A stretch of DNA of 64,000 nucleotides, from the NCBI RefSeq assembly GCF_048565625.1, contig NZ_JBLZUR010000002.1:1736001-1800000 (forward strand), written 5' to 3'. A program made the position numbers and the translations under genes. Of this stretch, positions 1-8,489 are shown one piece after another (position 1 is the first letter of the stretch; each line of letters starts with the position of its first letter). The notes below the pieces were generated by a model that saw nothing but the letters and a program-made list of their open reading frames with translations, did no database searches and was not told the DNA's origin. Source of the DNA: JBLZUR01 sp048565625. Its GTDB lineage: Bacteria > Pseudomonadota > Alphaproteobacteria > Sphingomonadales > Sphingomonadaceae.

Positions 1-410
1 GAGGCGAGCAGGGTCTGGCAGAAGGCGTGGATGGTCTGGATGCGCAGGCCGCCGCCGCGCGCGTCGAGCACCTTGGCGAAGAGGGTGCGGGCGTGGTCGA
101 TGGCGGCGGCGTCGGTCGGCTCGCCGAGGGCGAACAGTTCCTCCTTCAGGCGGTTGGTCCGCAGCCGCGCCCAGTGCGCCAGCCGGCTGCGGATCCGCTC
201 GGCCATCTCCGCCGCCGCCGCCTTGGTGAAGGTCAAGCACAGGATCGTGGAGGGATCGACGCCCTGAAGCAGCAGGCGGAGCACGCGCGCGGTCAGGACA
301 TGCGTCTTGCCGGTGCCCGCCGAGGCGGAGAGCCAGACCATGCGGGCCGGATCTGATGCCGCCGCCTGTTCGCCGAGCAGCTGCTTGAGGGGAGAGATGC
401 GCGCCGACAC
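1..410 (-). CDS. addA: AddA helicase-nuclease, N-terminal part (runs off the left edge)
   Basis: Start of the AddA subunit of the AddAB double-strand-break repair helicase-nuclease, a cytoplasmic enzyme that resects DNA ends for recombination. About 136 residues are present. A Walker A segment with SASAGTGKTHVL lies near residue 30, followed by LCLTFTKAAAAEMAERI, the UvrD-family motif Ia region, and IQTIHAFCQTLL near the edge; together these are characteristic of AddA. The start is a GTG at 410 giving V/M-SARISPLKQLLGEQ. It lies only 10 nt past the stop of the upstream histidine kinase gene, so the two are probably co-transcribed. The nuclease domain lies outside the window. Confidence 0.85.
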   Translation of the reverse strand, partial: MSARISPLKQLLGEQAAASDPARMVWLSASAGTGKTHVLTARVLRLLLQGVDPSTILCLTFTKAAAAEMAERIRSRLAHWARLRTNRLKEELFALGEPTDAAAIDHARTLFAKVLDARGGGLRIQTIHAFCQTLLA

Positions 411-419
411 GCGTCGCCT

Positions 420-1676
420 CTAGCGCGAAAGCTGGGCTGTTGCGATCGTCGGCAGGCTCAGCACATAGGTTTCGCCTGAGATGTCGAAGCGACCGCCGAA
501 CGCCTCGGCCACGCAAGCGATGAGGCGCAAGGCGAAGCCGATGCCCAGCAGCGGACCGTGCGGCCAGCTACCGGGAATCTGGACATGGCCCGCGATCAAG
601 CTGCGCGGATCGAAGTCGAGGACCGTGCTCGGCCGATCGGCGGAGATCACGGCATAATGGTCTGCGTCGCGATCGATGGTGATCGTCACCCCCTCCTCCA
701 CCTCCGCATAGCCTGCACTCACGGCGGCGAGCCGCCGGAGGAGGCGTTCGGCGATCTCGGGCGGCACCGCCAGTGCGGACACATGCGCGGCAATGGCGAG
801 TTCGGCGGGCGGCCCGCCTGCGGATGCGAGATCCCGGATTACGCGACCGGCCAAGGCGGCCGCATCGGTCGCGCGCGCACCCATGGCGAGCCGGGCGGTG
901 CCGTTCTCGATCGCGGCGGCGAGGTCGAGATCCTCGATCATCTCGGTGAGGTGCGTCGCGCCCTGCACGATCTCCCCCGCGACAGCACGCGCGGCGACGG
1001 AGGCGGGTCCGAGGAACTCGCCCTCGATCATCTCGGAGAAGCCACGGATCGCGTTCAAGGGCGTGCGCAGTTCGTGAACCAGTTGCCGCGCCACCTCGGG
1101 CGCAAGGATGGGGAACGGCTTGGCCGGCTCCTGCCAGGACGCGCGAAGCTGCGGCCGCCGGGCCGCCCCCTCGTACCCGGTGAAGCGCCCCTCCTCACTG
1201 AAGGCGGGGCGCGCCCAGACGCGCCAGGCGCCGGCGGTCGGCCCCGATCCCACGATCATCAGCCCACGATCACGCACCGGCAGCCGGCGAAGGAAGGCCT
1301 CGCCGGTCTGCTGGTCGAAGCCGCCGATGCGGTCCGTTCCGACGCATGCCATGCTGTGCCCGACCAAGGCCTCGCGCGGGACGCCGGAGACGCTCCGGAT
1401 CGTCCCTCTCTCGTCCGTGACGAAAACGAACTCCGACGCGAACGGCCGTGCCTCACCCCGGGGATCCGAATACTCGGCATCCTCGGCCTGTGCATCCGGC
1501 AGACGTGCGTCCGCGTCCGCCATGATCCTATCGGCAGGTCCGGTCGCAGGTTCCCCGCCGACGCGTGAGGCGAGCCGCCCGGCATTTGCCGGTCCGGACG
1601 CGCCCTCGCCATCGACCTGTCTGCGGAACAGCCGCCCCTCCATCAATCCCCGGCCCCATGCCATGTCCCATCGCAT
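420..1676 (-). CDS. PAS-domain sensor histidine kinase with degenerate ATP-binding domain
   Basis: Predicted cytoplasmic sensor kinase of 418 residues with no membrane segment. A PAS-like domain covers about residues 81-171 (EFVFVTDERGTIRSVSG). A clear H-box QLVHELRTPLNAIRGFSEMI follows, with the phospho-acceptor His near residue 201. The C-terminal third resembles a HATPase domain only loosely: I see no Asn-bearing N-box and no DxGxG G1 box, although a G2-like LLGIGFALRLI remains. It may therefore phosphorylate poorly or act as a phosphotransfer or dimerisation module. The frame is open to 1958, but the upstream part overlaps the divergent Lrp gene and reads like noise, so I start at the ATG at 1676 (1643 is an alternative). 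The stop is 10 nt from the addA start. Confidence 0.75.
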   Translation of the reverse strand: MRWDMAWGRGLMEGRLFRRQVDGEGASGPANAGRLASRVGGEPATGPADRIMADADARLPDAQAEDAEYSDPRGEARPFASEFVFVTDERGTIRSVSGVPREALVGHSMACVGTDRIGGFDQQTGEAFLRRLPVRDRGLMIVGSGPTAGAWRVWARPAFSEEGRFTGYEGAARRPQLRASWQEPAKPFPILAPEVARQLVHELRTPLNAIRGFSEMIEGEFLGPASVAARAVAGEIVQGATHLTEMIEDLDLAAAIENGTARLAMGARATDAAALAGRVIRDLASAGGPPAELAIAAHVSALAVPPEIAERLLRRLAAVSAGYAEVEEGVTITIDRDADHYAVISADRPSTVLDFDPRSLIAGHVQIPGSWPHGPLLGIGFALRLIACVAEAFGGRFDISGETYVLSLPTIATAQLSR

Positions 1677-1809
1677 ACTCTGCAGATCAGGGTGCGGGCG
1701 ACAACGAAATTGTCGCTTCAAGGCACTGGCGTGCGCCCAAACGGGACGCCTATACCACGCGGCAGACTGATGGGCGCGTATGGTTTGGCCCAATTCGAGA
1801 GGAGAATGG

Positions 1810-2271
1810 ATGAGCGGGCTCGATGCCACGGATCGCGTCATCCTCGCCACGTTGCAGGACGAGGGGCGGATGACCAATGTGGAGCTTGCCCACCGTGCGG
1901 GGCTGACCGCGCCACCGTGCCTCAGGCGCGTGCGGCTGCTGGAAGAGGCCGGGATCATCCGGGGCTATCACGCCCAGCTCGACGCCGCCGCGCTCGGCTA
2001 TCCGACCACCATTTTCGCGCTTGTCAGCCTGAAAAGCCAGGCCGAGGACGATCTGCGCGCGTTCGAGGCGCATATCGCCGACATCCCGGAGGTCCGCGAA
2101 TGTCACATGCTGAACGGCGAGATCGACTTCATCCTGAAGATCGTCGCGCATGATCTACCGAGTTTCCAGGCGCTGCTCACCTCCAAGCTGACAACCGCCC
2201 CCAACGTCGCGAGCGTGAAGACGTCGCTCACCATCCGCACGTCCAAGGATCTGCCGGGCATACCGGTCTGA
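1810..2271 (+). CDS. Lrp/AsnC-family transcriptional regulator
   Basis: DNA-binding regulator of 153 residues. An N-terminal winged helix-turn-helix (LDATDRVILATLQDEGRMTN, then VELAHRAGLTAPPCLRRV) is followed by the RAM ligand-binding and oligomerisation domain (about residues 65-145, VRECHMLNGEIDFILKIV). The length is normal for the family, which senses amino acids or other small metabolites and commonly controls itself or neighbouring genes. The ATG at 1810 follows a good GAGAGGAG ribosome binding site; an in-frame GTG lies 30 nt upstream. It is divergent from the histidine kinase, sharing about 130 nt, and convergent with the TPR gene. The ligand cannot be read from the sequence. Confidence 0.9.
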   Translation: MSGLDATDRVILATLQDEGRMTNVELAHRAGLTAPPCLRRVRLLEEAGIIRGYHAQLDAAALGYPTTIFALVSLKSQAEDDLRAFEAHIADIPEVRECHMLNGEIDFILKIVAHDLPSFQALLTSKLTTAPNVASVKTSLTIRTSKDLPGIPV

Positions 2272-2282
2272 CCAAAGAAAAA

Positions 2283-2305
2283 GGGCGACCGAAGCATGGC
2301 CGCCC
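2283..2305 (-). terminator. Intrinsic terminator of the TPR gene
   Basis: Read on the minus strand, just after the TPR gene stop, an inverted repeat with arms GGGCG and CGCCC (plus an inner GG/CC pair) is followed by TTTTTCTTT at 2273-2282. A stem followed by a T-run is the classic Rho-independent form. On the plus strand there is no T-run, so it is unlikely to end lrp. Confidence 0.75.
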
Positions 2306-2330
2306 TCTTCCCGGTTAGACCTTGAAAAGA

Positions 2331-3584
2331 TCAGGCAGCAGGTGCCTGATCCGCCCAGATCGTCCAATACTGTGCCAGCGGCTGACGCACGCCGGTCACC
2401 GTAGCGAAAGCCTGCTTCGCGGCGTCCTTCTGACCCAACAATGCGAGCGCGATGCCGAGACGCGTGTTGACGACATTGGCGTCCACGCCGCCCTTCTGCA
2501 GCGCGACCTTGTAGAGGTCCGCCGCCTTCGCGTAGTCGGCATAGCCGAGATACGCATCGGCGGTGTTCAACGCGATGCGGCCGTTGGCCCCAGCGCGCGC
2601 GGTCTTCTCCGTACCTGGGAGGCTTGCCTTGTCCGAGGCGACCTTCGGGGCGGCAAGCGTGCGGATCTCGGTCGCGGCCTTGTTGGAGGCGTCGAGCATC
2701 TTGGCCGCATAGCCCTCGTCGATCACCGCCTTGGCCTCGGCCGGAAGACCCTTCTGCAGCGCGTAATCGGCGTACTCGTAATAGTCGCGCTCGCCGTTCA
2801 GCGCCTTGGCGGCACGCGCTAGGCGATTGAGGTCAAGCTCGCTCTCCTTGTCCAGCGCGCTGACGTCACGATAGGAGAAAAGGGCGTTGCGCCAGTTGGA
2901 GGGCGTCGGAAACGCCTGCACCCAGAGCTGACCCCACTTCACCGTATTGGGTGCGTCCTTCGCGGTATAGGCGATCGATAGCGCGCGCTTGTACCAGTTC
3001 TCATCGACCTGCTGACCCGCTGCCTTCTTGGCCGCGATCGCCTGCTCGACCAGCTGCATCGCCTCAGCGTTCTTCTTCAGGCCGACCTTGATCTCGGCGA
3101 GTGCCACCATGTTGTTCGGATCGGGCTTCAGCTCGTTCGCCTTGGTCAGCAGGCCCTCGGCCTTGCCGTAATCCTTGGCGTTCATCGCCGCCTGCGCCTG
3201 CATCAGGTACATCTGGTCCAGATTGGCCTTGGCGAGTTCCGAACCGCTGTCAGTCATCAACTCGACGCCCTTCATCTGGGTCGCCTGATCGTTCTGCTTC
3301 TGGCCGACCTGATAGAGCAGCTGGCCGATGTAGAACTTGTCGTCCGGAGTCGAGGCGACGCCCTGCGCCTCGGTGAGCTTCGCGGATGCCGTCGCGAAGT
3401 CGTTGGCGCCTAAAGCCGTCTGCGCCGCGGCGAGGAGCGGACGGGCTTCCTTGCTCAGCTTCGGCTCGGCACCCTTCGCCTCCTTCTTTTCCTTGGCGAC
3501 CGCCGGGGTGGCGATCATCGCGCCGGTGGCGGCGGTGCCGAGCATCAGCGCCAGGACCAGGGCGGGTCGCGATACAATTTTCAT
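2331..3584 (-). CDS. Secreted tetratricopeptide-repeat protein
   Basis: A 417-residue protein with a Sec signal peptide: MKIVSRP, then a hydrophobic stretch, with likely cleavage after TPAVA near residue 30. The rest is alpha-helical and Ala/Lys/Leu-rich, with repeated helical pairs typical of TPRs (for example AQAAMNAKDYGKAEGLLTKA and ADAYLGYADYAKAADLYKVA). It should be periplasmic and act as a protein-interaction scaffold; no catalytic motif is visible. It is divergent from gyrA, with about 270 nt between the two starts, and ends in an intrinsic terminator. The partner proteins are unknown. Confidence 0.8.
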   Translation of the reverse strand: MKIVSRPALVLALMLGTAATGAMIATPAVAKEKKEAKGAEPKLSKEARPLLAAAQTALGANDFATASAKLTEAQGVASTPDDKFYIGQLLYQVGQKQNDQATQMKGVELMTDSGSELAKANLDQMYLMQAQAAMNAKDYGKAEGLLTKANELKPDPNNMVALAEIKVGLKKNAEAMQLVEQAIAAKKAAGQQVDENWYKRALSIAYTAKDAPNTVKWGQLWVQAFPTPSNWRNALFSYRDVSALDKESELDLNRLARAAKALNGERDYYEYADYALQKGLPAEAKAVIDEGYAAKMLDASNKAATEIRTLAAPKVASDKASLPGTEKTARAGANGRIALNTADAYLGYADYAKAADLYKVALQKGGVDANVVNTRLGIALALLGQKDAAKQAFATVTGVRQPLAQYWTIWADQAPAA

Positions 3585-3768
3585 CGATCAGAACTCCTCT
3601 CGAACGGCTCGCGTTCATCGCCCGGGGGACTGGGCGTGCGACTTGCTAGTGAAACCCCGGCGGCGAGACAAGCAGCCGGAACGCGTACGGAATAGCTTGC
3701 GCCGCCTGAACGACGGCTTGCCGGACGCGGTTCCCCTAATCACGCGGGTCTGAGCGCCGGCTCCACAT

Positions 3769-3792
3769 CCCCACGCGCGTACGCGCGTGGGG
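3769..3792. repeat. Perfect 24-nt palindrome upstream of gyrA
   Basis: The half-site CCCCACGCGCGT (3769-3780) is followed directly by its exact reverse complement ACGCGCGTGGGG (3781-3792). It lies 63 nt before the gyrA start and about 185 nt before the divergent TPR gene. As DNA it could be an operator for a dimeric regulator; as RNA it would fold into a 10-bp stem with a GTAC loop. No T-run follows. The role is inferred, not shown. Confidence 0.6.
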
Positions 3793-3855
3793 TGGCGTTC
3801 CCCGGGCGGAGCGCCTAGAGGGTCGTCACCAATTCAACACTGACGGAAACCCGCT

Positions 3856-6612
3856 TTGGCCAGCAGCCCGCCGACCATCGAGAACGACGACATTTCGCCC
3901 ATCTCCATCGTCGAGGAGATGAAGACCAGCTATCTCGATTACGCCATGTCGGTGATCGTATCGCGCGCGCTTCCCGACGTGCGTGACGGGCTGAAGCCGG
4001 TGCACCGCCGCATCCTGTTTTCGGCGCAGGAGAACGGGTTTCTCTACAACCGTCCGTACCGCAAGTCGGCGCGCATCGTCGGCGACGTGATCGGTAAATA
4101 CCACCCGCATGGCGATACCGCGATCTACGACGCGCTGGCCCGCATGACGCAGGACTGGTCGATGCGGCTGCCGCTGATCGACGGCCAGGGCAACTTCGGA
4201 TCGATGGACCCCGATCCGCCGGCGGCGATGCGCTATACCGAGGCGCGCCTAGCCCGCGCGACCAACTACCTGATCGAGGATCTCGACAAGGATACGGTCG
4301 ATTTCCAGCCGAACTACGACGGGTCGGAGAGCGAGCCGCAGGTGCTGCCCGCGCGCTTCCCGAACCTGCTGGTCAACGGCGCGGGCGGCATCGCGGTCGG
4401 CATGGCGACCAACATTCCGCCGCACAACCTGGGCGAGGTGATCGACGCCTGCCAGGCGATGATCGCCAATCCGGCGATCACAGTCGAGGAACTGACCGAG
4501 ATCGTTCCCGGCCCCGATTTCCCCACTGGCGCGATCATGCTGGGCCGTGGCGGGGCGCGATCGGCGTACCAGACCGGGCGCGGGTCGGTCATCCTCCGCT
4601 CCCGTTACGAGCTGGAGGAAGGGCGCGGCGACCGTCGCTCGATCGTGCTGACCGAAATCCCATTCCAGCAGGGCAAGAACGCGCTGGTCGAAAAGATCGC
4701 CGAGGCCGCAAAGGACAAGCGGATCGAGGGCATCAGCGACATCCGCGACGAATCCAATCGCGAGGGCGTGCGCATCGTCATCGACTTGAAGCGGGATGCC
4801 ACGCCCGAGGTCGTGCTGAACCAGCTCTGGCGGCACACGCCCGCGCAAGGGTCGTTCGCCGCCAACATGCTGGCGATCCGCGGCGGGCGGCCCGAGCTGC
4901 TCAACCTCCGCGACATCATCCAGGCGTTCATCCAGTTCCGCGAGCAGGTGATCACCCGCCGGTCGAAGTTCGAACTGGCCAAGGCGCGCGACCGGGCGCA
5001 CATCTTGCTGGGCCTGGTCATCGCAGTCACCAACCTCGACGAGGTGGTTCGCATCATCCGTGGCTCCGGCTCCCCGGCCGAAGCACGCGCGACCCTCCTC
5101 ACCCGCGAATGGCCGATCGGGGAGATCGCGCCTTACATCAAGCTGGTCGAGGCGCTGGATACCGAGGTTTCCGGGGAGACCTACCAGCTATCGGAGACAC
5201 AGGTCCGCGCGATCCTCGACCTCCGCCTGCACCGGCTGACCGCGCTTGGTCGCGACGAGATCGGCGGGGAGCTTCAGGAGCTCGCAGCCTCGATCGCCGA
5301 GCTGCTCGACATCCTCGCGGACCGCGCCAAGCTCTACGAAGTGATGCGGGGCGAACTGGCCGAGGTGCGCGACCTGTTCGCCACGCCGCGCCGCACCGAG
5401 ATTGCGGCCGCCGCCGACGGAATCGACGACGAGGACCTGATCGAGCGCGAGGACATGGTCGTGACCGTGACCCTCGGCGGCTACATCAAGCGCACCCCGC
5501 TCGACGCGTTCCGCACCCAGGCGCGCGGCGGCAAGGGCCGGTCGGGGATGGGCACCAAGGACGAGGATGCGGTCACCAAGCTGTTCGTCACCTCGACCCA
5601 CACGCCGGTGCTGTTCTTCTCCACCGCAGGCAAGGTCTACCGGCTGAAGGTCTGGCGCCTGCCCGAGGGCGCTCCGCAGGCGCGCGGCCGGCCGATGATC
5701 AACCTGCTGCCCTTGGCAGAGGGGGAGACGATCTCCACCGTCCTGCCGCTGCCCGAGGATGAGGCGGAATGGGGCAAGCTGCACGTCATGTTCGCGACGG
5801 CACGCGGCACTGTCCGCCGCAACAGCATGGACGCGTTCACCAACGTGCCGCGCGCGGGCAAGATCGCCATGCGCTTCGGCGTGGAGGGGGACGAGGATGC
5901 CAGCGACAGGCTGATCGGCGTCTCCCTGCTGACCGAGGATGACGACGTCCTCCTCGCCACGCGCAACGGCAAGGCCATCCGCTTCCGCGCAACCGATGTC
6001 CGCGAGTTCCAGAGCCGCACCTCCGCCGGCGTGCGCGGCGCAAAACTGCTCGGCGACGATGCGGTGATCTCGCTGTCGATCCTGAAAAGCACCGAATGGG
6101 ATCAAGATACCGAGGCGCGCGAGGCCTATCTGCGCGCCGCGCCTTGGAAGGAAGGCGAGCGCGAGCCGACGCTGGACGCCGCGACGATGACGGCGATGTC
6201 CGACGCGGAGGAGTTCATCATGACCGTCTGCGCCAACGGCTACGGCAAGCGCTCCTCGGCCTACGAGTACCGGCGCACCAATCGTGGCGGTCAGGGGATC
6301 ACCAACATCGACAACCTCGCCCGCAACGGGCCGGTGGTCGCATCCTTCCCCGCGCATAAGGGCGAGCAGCTGATGCTAGTCACCGATCAGGCCAAGCTGA
6401 TCCGCATGTCGGTAGGCGATACCCGCGTGATCGGGCGCGGTTCGGCGGGTGTGCGCCTCTTCCATGTCGCCAAGGACGAGCATGTCGTCTCTGCCGCCCG
6501 CATCGAGGAGAGCGAGGATGAAGCGGAGGCCGATCTGAGCGACGGCGGGACGGTGATCCCGGAGACCGGCGCCGACACGGCGGACGACAGCGCGGCGGGA
6601 GAAGGCGCATGA
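3856..6612 (+). CDS. gyrA: DNA gyrase subunit A
   Basis: Breakage-reunion subunit of DNA gyrase (A2B2), which introduces negative supercoils in the cytoplasm. It has 918 residues. The N-terminal winged-helix/tower region includes SYLDYAMSVIVSRALPDVRD; the catalytic Tyr is near residue 127 in AMRYTEARL; the C-terminal pinwheel domain carries the GyrA box QARGGKG. The quinolone-determining region reads HGDTAIYDA, so Thr occupies the position equivalent to E. coli Ser83 and Asp87 is kept. The start is a TTG at 3856, preceded by GGAA; no ATG gives a plausible N-terminus. The acidic tail is rich in Asp/Glu. The stop overlaps the next gene as ATGA. Confidence 0.97.
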   Translation: MASSPPTIENDDISPISIVEEMKTSYLDYAMSVIVSRALPDVRDGLKPVHRRILFSAQENGFLYNRPYRKSARIVGDVIGKYHPHGDTAIYDALARMTQDWSMRLPLIDGQGNFGSMDPDPPAAMRYTEARLARATNYLIEDLDKDTVDFQPNYDGSESEPQVLPARFPNLLVNGAGGIAVGMATNIPPHNLGEVIDACQAMIANPAITVEELTEIVPGPDFPTGAIMLGRGGARSAYQTGRGSVILRSRYELEEGRGDRRSIVLTEIPFQQGKNALVEKIAEAAKDKRIEGISDIRDESNREGVRIVIDLKRDATPEVVLNQLWRHTPAQGSFAANMLAIRGGRPELLNLRDIIQAFIQFREQVITRRSKFELAKARDRAHILLGLVIAVTNLDEVVRIIRGSGSPAEARATLLTREWPIGEIAPYIKLVEALDTEVSGETYQLSETQVRAILDLRLHRLTALGRDEIGGELQELAASIAELLDILADRAKLYEVMRGELAEVRDLFATPRRTEIAAAADGIDDEDLIEREDMVVTVTLGGYIKRTPLDAFRTQARGGKGRSGMGTKDEDAVTKLFVTSTHTPVLFFSTAGKVYRLKVWRLPEGAPQARGRPMINLLPLAEGETISTVLPLPEDEAEWGKLHVMFATARGTVRRNSMDAFTNVPRAGKIAMRFGVEGDEDASDRLIGVSLLTEDDDVLLATRNGKAIRFRATDVREFQSRTSAGVRGAKLLGDDAVISLSILKSTEWDQDTEAREAYLRAAPWKEGEREPTLDAATMTAMSDAEEFIMTVCANGYGKRSSAYEYRRTNRGGQGITNIDNLARNGPVVASFPAHKGEQLMLVTDQAKLIRMSVGDTRVIGRGSAGVRLFHVAKDEHVVSAARIEESEDEAEADLSDGGTVIPETGADTADDSAAGEGA

Positions 6613-6956
6613 GCGAAGCGACGGTCTACAAGGTGCTGACGGCGGAACAGATGGCTGGGCTGGAGGAGACCCGCAGCTTCGCCGGCTCCCCCGACGACCA
6701 GCGCGACGGCTTCATCCACCTGTCTACCGCCGCACAGCTACCGGGTACGCTGGAGAGGCATTTCGCGGGGCAGGCCGATCTCCACCTCTGCGCGGTGGAT
6801 ACCGATGCGGCTGGCAAGGCGCTGAAGTGGGAGGTGTCGCGTGGCGGCGACCTCTTCCCGCATCTCTATGCGCCGCTGACGCTGGATGAGGTCGTGGCGT
6901 ACAGCCCGCTCGCTTATGAGCCGGATGGCTCGCTGCGGCTGCCGGTCACGGGGTGA
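6609..6956 (+). CDS. DUF952 family protein
   Basis: Small cytoplasmic protein of 115 residues matching the DUF952 family: N-terminal VYKVLTAEQ, the conserved DGFIHLSTAAQ segment, and LKWEVSRGGDLFPHLYAPL followed by DEVV. The biochemical function of this family is not established, to my knowledge. Its ATG overlaps the gyrA stop (ATGA), so it is probably translationally coupled to gyrA. No signal peptide or membrane segment is present. Confidence 0.85.
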   Translation: MSEATVYKVLTAEQMAGLEETRSFAGSPDDQRDGFIHLSTAAQLPGTLERHFAGQADLHLCAVDTDAAGKALKWEVSRGGDLFPHLYAPLTLDEVVAYSPLAYEPDGSLRLPVTG

Positions 6957-6965
6957 GTTAAGTTC

Positions 6966-7100
6966 TATCCTCCTCCGGAGGGGGAGGTGGCAGCGCGCAG
7001 CGCTGACGGAGGGGTATTTACCGCAGGCGCGGCGCTTGTTGAAGCTACCCCTCCACCACCGCCTCCGGCGGCGGTCCCCCTCCCCTTCCAGGGGAGGATC
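6966..7100. repeat. Dispersed palindromic repeat, CCTCC/GGAGG class (copy 1)
   Basis: Intergenic element between the DUF952 gene and trmFO. It begins ATCCTCCTCCGGAGGGGGAG, continues GGTGGCAGCGCGCAGCGCTG and ACGGAGGGG, and ends with the inverted counterpart CCCCTCC...GGGGAGGATC. The two ends are mutually complementary, so the whole element can fold into one long hairpin. A second, similar copy is at 43231-43358. It resembles the REP-type elements scattered between genes in sphingomonads. Confidence 0.7.
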
Positions 7101-7169
7101 AGTGTTCCTCAGCCGTGGCGAGGTAATCCATGGGTTGCCGATGGCCAAGCGGGCAAGCTAGCAGGCGGC

Positions 7170-8489
7170 ATGTCTTCTCCCATCGTTCATGTGATCGGCG
7201 GCGGTCTCGCCGGGTCCGAGGCTGCCTGGCAATTGGCCGAGGCGGGTATCGCCGTGCGGCTGTCCGAAATGCGCGGCGTCGAGGAGACGCCGGCGCATCA
7301 CACCGATAGCTTGGCGGAATTGGTCTGTTCGAACAGTTTTCGCTCCGACGACCCGGATCGCAATGCGGTGGGCGTGCTCCATGCCGAGATGCGGGCGCTC
7401 GGCTCGCTGATCTTTGCGCAGGCGGACATCCACAAGGTGCCGGCTGGCTCGGCGCTGGCGGTCGATCGCGACGGGTTCTCGGAAGGTGTCACCCGCGCGA
7501 TCCAGGATCATCCGCTGATCGAGGTGGTGCGCGAGCGGGTCGACGTGCTGCCGGACAGGCCTGCGATCGTCGCCACCGGCCCGCTGACCGCAGCCCCGCT
7601 CGCCAGCGCGATTGCGGCGGAGACGGGTGCCGACGCGCTCGCCTTCTTCGACGCCATCGCGCCAATCGTCCACCACGCGTCCATCGATCTCGAGACCGCC
7701 TGGTATCAGTCACGGTGGAACAAGGGTGACGGGCACGACTACATCAACTGTCCGCTCAACAAGGAGGAATATCTCGCCTTCCACGCCGCGCTGATCGGCG
7801 GCGAGAAGACCGAGTTTCGGGAGTGGGAGAAGAACACGCCGTATTTCGAGGGATGTATGCCGATCGAGGTCATGGCCGAGCGTGGAGTCGACACGCTGCG
7901 CTTCGGACCGATGAAGCCGGTCGGCCTCGACGATCCGCGCACCGGGCGCTGGCCCTATGCGGCCGTGCAGCTGCGCCAGGACAATGCGCTCGGCACGTTG
8001 TGGAACATCGTCGGGTTCCAGACCAAGCTGAAACATGCCGAGCAGGTGCGCATCTTCCGCACCATACCCGGCCTGCAGAATGCGGAGTTCGCGCGCTTGG
8101 GTGGGCTCCACCGCAACACCTTCATCCGCTCACCCGACCTCCTCGACGAGAGCCTGCGGCTGAAATCGCGGCCGAATGTCCGCTTCGCCGGGCAGATCAC
8201 CGGATGCGAGGGCTATGTCGAGTCCTCTGCAATCGGGATGCTAGCAGGGCGCTTCTGGGCGGCGGAACTGGCGGGCAAGGCGATGCCCTCGCCGCCGCCG
8301 ACCACCGCGCTCGGCGCGTTGCTGGGACATATCACGGGTGGCGCGGATGCCGCGACCTACCAGCCGATGAATGTAAACTTCGGCCTTTTCCCGCCCCTCG
8401 ACGTGCGCGGCAAGAAGGCGGATCGCAAGGCGATGATGTCGGCGCGGGCGCGGGAGGATCTCTACCGCTGGCGGGCGCAGATCGCCTAG
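7170..8489 (+). CDS. trmFO: Folate-dependent tRNA (uracil-5-)-methyltransferase TrmFO
   Basis: FAD enzyme that makes ribothymidine at position 54 of tRNA using methylenetetrahydrofolate. It has 439 residues, the usual length. The N-terminal dinucleotide-binding motif is VIGGGLAGSEAAWQLAEAG. Diagnostic segments include AHHTDSLAELVCSNSFRSD, TAWYQSRWNKGDGHDYINCP and QITGCEGYVESSAIGMLAGR. The frame is open upstream, but that part is the palindromic repeat, so I use the ATG at 7170 giving MSSPIVHVIGGG. It converges with suhB, and the two stop codons share CTAG. Confidence 0.95.
   Translation: MSSPIVHVIGGGLAGSEAAWQLAEAGIAVRLSEMRGVEETPAHHTDSLAELVCSNSFRSDDPDRNAVGVLHAEMRALGSLIFAQADIHKVPAGSALAVDRDGFSEGVTRAIQDHPLIEVVRERVDVLPDRPAIVATGPLTAAPLASAIAAETGADALAFFDAIAPIVHHASIDLETAWYQSRWNKGDGHDYINCPLNKEEYLAFHAALIGGEKTEFREWEKNTPYFEGCMPIEVMAERGVDTLRFGPMKPVGLDDPRTGRWPYAAVQLRQDNALGTLWNIVGFQTKLKHAEQVRIFRTIPGLQNAEFARLGGLHRNTFIRSPDLLDESLRLKSRPNVRFAGQITGCEGYVESSAIGMLAGRFWAAELAGKAMPSPPPTTALGALLGHITGGADAATYQPMNVNFGLFPPLDVRGKKADRKAMMSARAREDLYRWRAQIA

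Noticed and set aside
1677..1958. N-terminal extension of the histidine kinase to 1958
   Set aside because: Would overlap the divergent Lrp gene and its promoter; the sequence is Ser/Arg-rich with no domain.
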